Below are positions 5,798 through 11,720 of a stretch of DNA of 11,720 nt, piece by piece. Position 1 is the stretch's first letter. Each line of letters opens with the position of its first letter. Made by a program: the position numbers and the translations under genes. The notes below the pieces were generated by a model. It made no database searches and was not told the origin of the DNA. It saw only the letters and a program-made list of their open reading frames with translations. Source of the DNA: an uncultured Clostridia bacterium (GTDB lineage: Bacteria; Bacillota; Clostridia; Oscillospirales; Ruminococcaceae); assembly GCA_938014855.1 (NCBI GenBank), contig CALLQM010000386.1:1-11720 (forward strand). Reading direction: 5' to 3'.

Positions 5798-7366
5798 TTA
5801 TCTTCTTTTTTGTAAAATAAAAGGAAATGCCGGAAGCCCATTTTCATTAAAAAGAGAAACCTGATAATAAGGTGTCTGGGCAAAAACAGCAGTAATTTCA
5901 TTTGATATAATGGCTTCTTTTATGAAAACTGTTAGCGTATCTTCGTTTACACTCCATCCGGTAATCTCACACTTCTCTTCACCTGTATAAATCCCCAGTT
6001 CCTGAAATTCCTGCCCTTCCAGATGAAGGCTGACAGCATTGTCAAATCGAATACATATCTGCTTATCCTGTACTTTCATTTCCACAGCGATAGGAGCGTC
6101 CCCCTGCACCGCTTCCCCATATACATGCTGTCTTGCACTCAATGCCATGCGTATTCCTATTGGCTGCTTATTTTTGGGATGAATATCAAACCTGTTTCCA
6201 CAATCTGAAGTGGAAATCATATGCACATTATCAATATGCTCCCATGCATCAAACTGTTGTTTCCTGAGTTCCGGGAATTTATCCCCCCTGCACTGCATCC
6301 AGCTTTCAAAAGGTGCAAGCTGGGCATATATGACCGGAAGCTCCTCTGCCCAGTCCTTCCGAAGCTGCTCCACCAATCGGGTAAACAGTTTTTCATAAAT
6401 TTCAGGATGCGTGTCATCACTTTCTCCCTGATACCAGATGACTCCCCTGATGGTAAAGCCTGCAGCCTTTGACAGCATGGACTCATACAACCCGCAGGGG
6501 CGATTCTCATCATGCGGGCCTGTTACCATAAAACTCTCCTGTGACATGCCGCTGTTTTCTGCCGTTCCCCCCTGCATTTCCATGCCTGCTCCAGCTGCCA
6601 GCTTTCCTACATGCTGCATCACCTGTTCCATCGTTACCGTATTTTTCATCATAAAATCGTTGATCATTTGAGAGAAAGGGCTTCCCATTCCCTTTCTCTT
6701 CGCATAGTTTATCTGGTAGTATGTTTCCATATCCAAATGTGCAAGATTCTCTTCATACTCACGCAGATATACTGCCAGTTCTTCGTCCGCCTCTAACATT
6801 TCCCGGCTGATCCATGCTGATGCTGAAGTTCCTCCCCAATTACAGCTGACTATTGCCACCGGTATGTTATAATGCTTCCGCAGCTCCATTGCAAAATATG
6901 CTGCTACCGCCGAAAAACTTCCAATCGCCTCCGGAGTAAGACATCTCCAGCAGTTCCAGTCCTGATTACTTTTCAGCCCCTCTTCTTCCTCCCCTTCAAA
7001 GGAATACTTTGCCACTTCATAATAACGTAAATGCTCATCCGGCCGGCTGCTTTTCATTTCTTCAAACTGACTGTCATACTTCATGGGAAATTCCATATTG
7101 CTCTGTCCGCCGGCAAACCATACCTCCCCAAAATCCACATTTCTGAGCACAACATCATTTCCTATCCGGACAGTTACATTCTGTGCTGCTTCCTGTGGGG
7201 GAAGAAAAAAAGCAAAATCTCCTTGCGGTAGTTCTCTTTCAGCAACTTCCTTTTCATTCATATAAATAGTTACCGTCTTCACTTCTGAACTGGTTCCCCA
7301 TACTTTGCATGGCTTATTTCTCTGAAACGTCATGCCATCTTGAAATATTTTTGCTAATTTGATCAT
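5798..7366 (-). CDS. SASA/SGNH-type carbohydrate O-acetylesterase (sialate O-acetylesterase family)
   Basis: This 522-residue enzyme has the hallmark blocks of the sialate O-acetylesterase (SASA) group of SGNH hydrolases: GGQSNMEFP with nucleophile S89, the oxyanion-type NWGGTSASAW block at 176-185, GVIWYQGESD at 308-317, and FDIHP with D394 and H396 completing the triad. Despite the family name, members remove acetyl esters from several plant sugars, and nothing here points to sialic acid: no neuraminidase or lyase genes are present. The N-terminal about 75 residues and C-terminal about 90 residues look like beta-rich flanking domains. Residues about 227-280 form a Met-rich extra segment (10 Met in 54 residues). 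There is no signal peptide, so it works on imported acetylated glycosides. The start has AGGAG 5 nt upstream. It lies 62 nt after the other esterase gene in the same operon. Confidence 0.9.
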   Translation of the reverse strand: MIKLAKIFQDGMTFQRNKPCKVWGTSSEVKTVTIYMNEKEVAERELPQGDFAFFLPPQEAAQNVTVRIGNDVVLRNVDFGEVWFAGGQSNMEFPMKYDSQFEEMKSSRPDEHLRYYEVAKYSFEGEEEEGLKSNQDWNCWRCLTPEAIGSFSAVAAYFAMELRKHYNIPVAIVSCNWGGTSASAWISREMLEADEELAVYLREYEENLAHLDMETYYQINYAKRKGMGSPFSQMINDFMMKNTVTMEQVMQHVGKLAAGAGMEMQGGTAENSGMSQESFMVTGPHDENRPCGLYESMLSKAAGFTIRGVIWYQGESDDTHPEIYEKLFTRLVEQLRKDWAEELPVIYAQLAPFESWMQCRGDKFPELRKQQFDAWEHIDNVHMISTSDCGNRFDIHPKNKQPIGIRMALSARQHVYGEAVQGDAPIAVEMKVQDKQICIRFDNAVSLHLEGQEFQELGIYTGEEKCEITGWSVNEDTLTVFIKEAIISNEITAVFAQTPYYQVSLFNENGLPAFPFILQKRR

Positions 7367-7428
7367 AGACTCTCCTTGTTTACTTGTTCTATCTCTGTCT
7401 TTTGAATGTCAATGGATCACAAATCACT

Positions 7429-8469
7429 TCATCTTTGATTGGGAATCATGGAAAGCTGATCGTTAACCTGCTCTATTACTTCTTCAGGCATATGAGCATA
7501 CTCCAATATCTGCCTCAGTTTCATTCCTGATGCCATAGACATCATCTCCGGAGTCATCTGCGGAGCTTCCTGCCCTTCCGGTTTTTCCTGTTTCCCTGCG
7601 CCCCCCAGAAAACCTTCCACAACCTTCCACCCTTCCGGATTTCCCATTACGTAACCAAAGGTACAGTCAACGGATAAAAACTCTCCATCATTATCCGTCA
7701 CATGCGCCTTGCATACGGGCTTTGTCATTTCGCCGTTTCCAAAATCCCCAAATACCTCTTTCAACCACCCGATAGAATCGGACATCCAGTTAGGAACACG
7801 TGAGGAAATAGCTGTATCACGACTCTGAACAGAAGTATCGCATGTTGAAAATCCATGAGGTCCATAGGAATAAATATGGCTTTCAAACGAAATATCCGCC
7901 TGCACCAACGCTTCCATAAATCGGATACTGTTCATAACAGGAACAATTGCATCTGTCCGTGTTGCAAATATAAAACAGGGACAGGTATTTTTATCCACAC
8001 AGGAAATTGTATCCGGCGCAGTAGCACAGCAGCCTTTCACATCGGAACCTGTCACCGGATATCCCAAAATTGCTGCATTAGGACGATTCTCTGACATTGT
8101 CGCCGCTGCTGCCGCCAAATGCCCTCCCGCTGAAAACCCAATTACTGCAACTTTATCGGAAAATACTTTCCACTCTTCTGACCTCTTGCGGATCATTTCC
8201 ATTGCCTGTTCATAATCCTGCAGGGGATTCGGCCACACAGAATGTTTCCCAACCGAATATCTAAGGATAAAAGCCTGATATCCTGCTTTGAGATAAGGCA
8301 TTGCGACCGGATCAGCCTCTCTTTCAGAGCAGAACTGATATCCGCCGCCGGGAAGAATTAAAACTGCCGGGCGTTTGCAGATATTCCGGAATTCTCCCCC
8401 GGTATCCAGAAGATAGGCCGTTAATGACACTTCTCTTGCTTCATTCAATACAATTTTTTCTACTTTCAT
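7429..8469 (-). CDS. Alpha/beta-hydrolase esterase with a Met-rich C-terminal extension
   Basis: Residues 1-240 of this 346-residue protein form an alpha/beta-hydrolase of the BD-FAE/xylan-esterase-like type. The oxyanion motif is LPGGGYQF (39-46), the nucleophile S113 lies in GFSAGGH, the acid is probably D173 (RTDAIVP) and the His is H205 (YGPHGF). Such enzymes remove acetyl or feruloyl groups from plant carbohydrates. Residues about 246-346 are an added region that the core fold does not need: a short beta-like part (KPVCKAHVTDNDGEFLSVD), a Gly/Gln/Glu/Pro linker (289-304) and a Met-rich helical tail (MTPEMMSMASGMKLRQILEY). There is no signal peptide. Its AGGAGG ribosome binding site (complement of 8479-8484) overlaps the stop codon of the GH43 gene, with 13 nt between the genes, so translation is probably coupled. 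The esterase class is solid; the acyl group is not known. Confidence 0.87.
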   Translation of the reverse strand: MKVEKIVLNEAREVSLTAYLLDTGGEFRNICKRPAVLILPGGGYQFCSEREADPVAMPYLKAGYQAFILRYSVGKHSVWPNPLQDYEQAMEMIRKRSEEWKVFSDKVAVIGFSAGGHLAAAAATMSENRPNAAILGYPVTGSDVKGCCATAPDTISCVDKNTCPCFIFATRTDAIVPVMNSIRFMEALVQADISFESHIYSYGPHGFSTCDTSVQSRDTAISSRVPNWMSDSIGWLKEVFGDFGNGEMTKPVCKAHVTDNDGEFLSVDCTFGYVMGNPEGWKVVEGFLGGAGKQEKPEGQEAPQMTPEMMSMASGMKLRQILEYAHMPEEVIEQVNDQLSMIPNQR

Positions 8470-8482
8470 GTTCTCGATCCTC

Positions 8483-9955
8483 CTATGATAATGTAAATTC
8501 TAAAATATCAATACTGCCCTCTCCTTGATAGCGAAGGAACAGTGGACAACGCGAAACTGCAATATCTGTCCTCTCCGCAACAATCCGTTCAGGCGTAAAA
8601 TCCGTTTCGGATACCGCCCAGTCATCGCTTTGCGAAAGCAGTATTTCTGCAACAGCTTCTCCGGATTCTCCGTTTAAGATTTCAAGCTTCCCTCCGGCGC
8701 CGCGGGTTACTACCGAAAGATGTCTGGTATTGGTCATATCAAAATATTTGTAACCTGCCTGGCTGCCATCCTCAAGCCCTGTAATATAGGAAACCGGCGC
8801 ATCCTTTGCTGTCTCCCCATTAATCTCCGCCCCTTCCGGCTCCGGCGGATCATAATCCGGCCCATCCTGTGTCACACATGGACCTGTCATCGCCATCGGG
8901 TTAAACATTTCTCCAGCTGGTTTCCCCATCAGTACACAGGCGATATATGCTGGATAAGTCCCACTTCCTTTCAACGGACCGTCATTAAGACCGCAGCTTG
9001 TGGATTCTACCATATCGATGGTTCCATCCGGATGAATGGTGATCTTCTCAGCCACACCTTGTCTGGAAAAAGGGCTTCCATTTGTCACACGATGATCAAA
9101 AATATACCATTGTTCTTTTATGCATACCAGACCTCCATGACTGTTTCCCATTGGATAAGAGGCCTGCATAAGACTGCGTCCCTGATAACCAATATTACTG
9201 GAACAATGAATTGCCCCCTTATGAACAAAATCTCTGTCTGGGAAACGGCTCATGGAGTAGTTCAGCCCCGTCATGTTTGTTGCCGGATAAACAAGATAAT
9301 ACCATTCCCCAATATGCCGTATGGATGCCCCCTCAAAAAAATTCGGTTCTGTATATACCCATTTTGCAGGAAGGAGAATTTGGGGCTTACTTATCACCGT
9401 AAGCATATCTTCAGCTAATTCCATCACGAAGCAGCCCTTAATCTCATGTCCGTATTGTCCGTTCTCCGGCTGGCTGCTACCTGTATAAAGCCATATTCTT
9501 CCGTCATCATCCACCAGAACTGCAGGATCAAAGGTAAACCATTCTTCAGGTTTGGTTCCGTAAGCATGCCCGTCCGGCAGGCTCACATCTCCCAGATACT
9601 CATATTTCCCTGCCGGTTTATCACAAACTGCCACCGAAATAATGCTGGAATTCACTACAAAGTAATAGAGATAATACCGCCCATCCGGTCCCTGCACACA
9701 ATCCGGAGCATAATATGCCTGATTACGTGTATTCCACGGTGTCTGATCTTTCCGGAAAATTACGCCTTCATATCTCCAATCTGACAAGTCCTCCACTGGT
9801 GCAGACCATGCCACATAGTCGTTTTCACAATACCCTTCGGCACCAAACCTGTCATGACTTCCAAAAATATACAACCTGTCCCCAAATACTCTGGGCTCCC
9901 CATCCGGAATATATTCCCACGCCGGCAGATAGGGATTATATGCTTGACGTTTCAT
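8483..9955 (-). CDS. GH43 family glycosidase (arabinofuranosidase/xylosidase type) with CBM6-like C-terminus
   Basis: This 490-residue protein carries a five-bladed GH43 propeller (about 1-320): general base D18 in YIPDGEP, pKa-modulating D143 in FDPAVLVDDDGR, and general acid E208 in NFFEGAS. The NPYLPAWEYIPDGEP opening is typical of cytoplasmic GH43 enzymes of gut Firmicutes. Residues about 380-490 (YKYFDMTN...LRYQGEG) look like a CBM6-type beta-sandwich. GH43 members mostly release L-arabinofuranose or D-xylose, but the subfamily cannot be fixed by eye. There is no signal peptide. The start at 9955 (MKRQAYNP) is chosen over ATGs at 9964 and 9961 because AAGGAGG ends directly before the first of these, leaving it no spacing, but lies 9 nt from 9955. 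It sits 23 nt after the GH2 gene and 13 nt before the esterase gene, inside one operon. Confidence 0.92.
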   Translation of the reverse strand: MKRQAYNPYLPAWEYIPDGEPRVFGDRLYIFGSHDRFGAEGYCENDYVAWSAPVEDLSDWRYEGVIFRKDQTPWNTRNQAYYAPDCVQGPDGRYYLYYFVVNSSIISVAVCDKPAGKYEYLGDVSLPDGHAYGTKPEEWFTFDPAVLVDDDGRIWLYTGSSQPENGQYGHEIKGCFVMELAEDMLTVISKPQILLPAKWVYTEPNFFEGASIRHIGEWYYLVYPATNMTGLNYSMSRFPDRDFVHKGAIHCSSNIGYQGRSLMQASYPMGNSHGGLVCIKEQWYIFDHRVTNGSPFSRQGVAEKITIHPDGTIDMVESTSCGLNDGPLKGSGTYPAYIACVLMGKPAGEMFNPMAMTGPCVTQDGPDYDPPEPEGAEINGETAKDAPVSYITGLEDGSQAGYKYFDMTNTRHLSVVTRGAGGKLEILNGESGEAVAEILLSQSDDWAVSETDFTPERIVAERTDIAVSRCPLFLRYQGEGSIDILEFTLS

Positions 9956-9964
9956 CCTCATCAT

Positions 9965-9971
9965 CCTCCTT
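9965..9971 (-). promoter_or_regulatory. Ribosome binding site that decides among three GH43 start codons
   Basis: The complement is AAGGAGG. Spacing to the possible ATGs is 0 nt (9964), 3 nt (9961) and 9 nt (9955); only the last is workable. Confidence 0.8.
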
Positions 9972-9978
9972 CTAAAAC

Positions 9979-11720
9979 TTACTTTTCTTTCACATGAATA
10001 GACACTTCTTTTGTACCAAGTCCCTCTCCGCTTACTTTTACTAATATGTTTCCTGACTTTTCACCTGCACGGATTACCGCCTGTGCTTTCCCATAGTAAG
10101 TTGTATGCTGCCTGCTATGGAAATCTTCTCCCATATTCGGTCTGGCAGAACCAAACGCCTGTAGCGTGCCCGCACCGCTTACCTCTATCGATATAGGCAT
10201 ATCCTCTGATGATTTCGTGATTCCATCTTCACCTATAAGATCAATGTTCAAATAACACAAGTCCTGTCCGTCTGCCGTCAGTTCCGTCTTCTCTGCATTA
10301 ACAGCCAAAACCGTTTTACCTTTCGCTGTCTTTAATGAGCTTCGGGAAATTTCCTTTCCCTGTACATCATAAGAAACCGCTGTAATCGTGCCTTCTTCAT
10401 AACGCACATTTTTAAAGACTGTCTTGCATTCTTTTGTTGTTTTTCTTCCGTAAGATTTTCCATTGACAAGCAGTTCTGCCTCTGCTCCGTTTGAATAAAC
10501 TGTTACCTTGGTTTTTCTTCCTTCACAGCCACTCCATGACCAGCTTCCCACGGCATCCGTATCACGCCACATAGACACAGACCCCAGATCCCCGGCATGT
10601 GTCAATGGCTCCACACCGATTCCGGGCGTATTCGTTAATCCCCAGATAAGTTTGTTCCACTGCACCTCAGGACGGATTTTCCCACAGATATCAATAACAC
10701 CGCAGCCGCCGGAAATAATCGGCGCATCATTCCCCGGTTTTTTAAAGCTTTTGTATCGGACTGTCCCGATACCAGCCTCGCCAAGATAATCCCACCCCGT
10801 CCACATGAAATCTCCTATTACATGCGGAAGCTTTTTCACAAGCTGCCAGTTTTTGTATAGATTTTTAGGAAGTGTCTCCGAACCGACAATCACACGGTCG
10901 GGATGCAGATCTTTGTCAATCTCATAGCGGGAAGCCGCATAATTGTATCCTCCGATATCAAGGCTTGCGAACGCTTCCTCTGATGCTTTATCCGCCGCCG
11001 GTTTGGCTGCCATTTTTTCAATCATTCCGCCGGCCATATTCATCAACATATTGAAAAAAGTACTGGTAGGAGCATTGTCCATCGTCTGGCTTCCATTCTG
11101 GTTTTCTTTCTTCTTCCCCTTTTTATCTTTCTTTTCACCGTAAATACCTCCTCCTTTTGCCGTCATACTGCAAAGCATAAGGTTAACTCCCAGAGTTACC
11201 GGTCTTGACGGGTCAATACTTCTTGCAAACTCAGCCATTTTCCGACAGTACTCCTGACCTTCCGGCAACGCAAGCTCCGAAATTTCATTACCAATCGAAT
11301 TCATGATCACGCTTGGATGGTTATAATTTTTAAGCACCATCGCCCTTAAATCCTGCTGCCAGTTCTTTCTAAAATCAGTGTCGGCGTAATCATATGGATT
11401 TTTATGTATCAACCATTGATCTGCAAATTCGTCCATGACATACATACCAAGTTTATCGCATGCCAACAGCAAATCCTTTGATGCAGGATTGTGGGAACAC
11501 CGGATAGCATTAAAACCTGCCTCCTTCAAAATACGTATTCTACGCTCTTCTGCTTCTTGAAAAGAACATCCTCCAAGGATACCATTATCATGGTGAATAC
11601 ATGCTCCCCTAAGAAGCACTTCTTTCCCGTTTACCAGAAAGCCTTTTGTATCCCACGACAATGTCCGGATTCCTAGAAATCCTTTTACACAATCAACTGC
11701 TTTTCCATCATTAATCAATT
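9979..11720 (-). CDS. GH2 family beta-glycosidase (DUF4982-containing), 5' end outside the window
   Basis: The frame is open to the right edge, so the N-terminal sugar-binding domain (likely 200-250 residues) is missing. Numbering from the first near-edge TTG (11718), the end of the Ig-like domain leads into a TIM barrel (about 25-325). The barrel shows AIRCSHNP (71-78), DEFADQW (96-102), acid/base E145 in NSIGNEISE and nucleophile E281 in VIVGSETLPKN, followed by GDFMWTGWDYLGEAGIG. Two beta-domains follow: a DUF4982-like one (about 390-460) and a GH2_C5-like Ig domain (about 465-579). A Lys-rich then Met-rich insert occupies about 188-250 between the two catalytic residues. Beta-galactosidase is the default label for this architecture, though relatives include other beta-glycosidases. 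It is the first visible gene of the cluster; its promoter and any signal peptide lie beyond the window. Confidence 0.9.
   Translation of the reverse strand, partial: LINDGKAVDCVKGFLGIRTLSWDTKGFLVNGKEVLLRGACIHHDNGILGGCSFQEAEERRIRILKEAGFNAIRCSHNPASKDLLLACDKLGMYVMDEFADQWLIHKNPYDYADTDFRKNWQQDLRAMVLKNYNHPSVIMNSIGNEISELALPEGQEYCRKMAEFARSIDPSRPVTLGVNLMLCSMTAKGGGIYGEKKDKKGKKKENQNGSQTMDNAPTSTFFNMLMNMAGGMIEKMAAKPAADKASEEAFASLDIGGYNYAASRYEIDKDLHPDRVIVGSETLPKNLYKNWQLVKKLPHVIGDFMWTGWDYLGEAGIGTVRYKSFKKPGNDAPIISGGCGVIDICGKIRPEVQWNKLIWGLTNTPGIGVEPLTHAGDLGSVSMWRDTDAVGSWSWSGCEGRKTKVTVYSNGAEAELLVNGKSYGRKTTKECKTVFKNVRYEEGTITAVSYDVQGKEISRSSLKTAKGKTVLAVNAEKTELTADGQDLCYLNIDLIGEDGITKSSEDMPISIEVSGAGTLQAFGSARPNMGEDFHSRQHTTYYGKAQAVIRAGEKSGNILVKVSGEGLGTKEVSIHVKEK

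Noticed and set aside
5798..7366. A sialic acid catabolic function because of the sialate O-acetylesterase family name
   Set aside because: The family also acts on acetylated plant sugars, and no sialidase, lyase, epimerase or kinase genes accompany it; the neighbours are GH43, GH2 and GH1.
8720..9418. Plus-strand open frame (232 codons) opposite GH43
   Set aside because: It is antisense to a well-supported GH43 gene and shows no domain features.
1..11720. CRISPR arrays, tRNA or rRNA genes, riboswitches, phage or toxin-antitoxin genes
   Set aside because: I saw no spaced repeats, no tRNA-like or rRNA-like sequence, and no protein of those families; the gaps are too short or too AT-rich and unstructured to support one.
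1..11720. Catabolite-response (cre) elements
   Set aside because: I looked for TGWAANCGNTNWCA-like sequences in the intergenic gaps and found none close enough to report.

Overview
The window looks like a carbohydrate-use region from an anaerobic gut-type Firmicute, most likely a Lachnospiraceae-like Clostridium relative. This is inferred from strong AAGGAGG-type ribosome binding sites, AT-rich intergenic DNA around moderately GC coding sequence, and protein families typical of that group. I could not run a search, so the taxon is a judgement.

Layout. Bases 1-213 (minus) hold the start of a transposase that runs off the left edge; the IS element probably ends near base 320. A GH1 beta-glycosidase (465-1751, plus) converges on a second, paralogous GH1 enzyme (1828-3135, minus), and the two share a bidirectional terminator. 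A TetR-type regulator (3413-3958, plus) diverges from the second GH1 gene, and the two genes appear to have overlapping promoters. From 4207 to the right edge everything is on the minus strand. In transcription order this is a GH2 glycosidase (5' end outside the window), a GH43 glycosidase, an alpha/beta-hydrolase esterase, a SASA/SGNH carbohydrate acetylesterase and a GPH-family sugar:cation symporter. The first three genes are 13-23 nt apart. The esterase-to-esterase gap is 62 nt and the last gap is 112 nt. That last gap carries a candidate secondary promoter. The segment ends in a stem-loop that also serves as terminator of the TetR gene. No gene-free stretch exceeds 300 bases; the three largest (214-464, 3136-3412, 3959-4206) are described.

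How it works together (inference). None of the enzymes whose N-termini are visible has a signal peptide. The simplest reading is therefore that small beta-linked, arabinose- or xylose-decorated and acylated glycosides are imported intact by the GPH symporter. They would then be deacylated by the two esterases and split to monosaccharides by GH43, GH2 and the two GH1 enzymes in the cytoplasm. The TetR protein probably controls at least the GH1 gene next to it.

The most interesting signal is a recurring one: methionine-rich, probably helical extra segments occur in the GH2, both esterases and (more weakly) both GH1 enzymes, although these folds are unrelated. They could be lids for hydrophobic aglycones or contact surfaces between the enzymes. 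This is a hypothesis.
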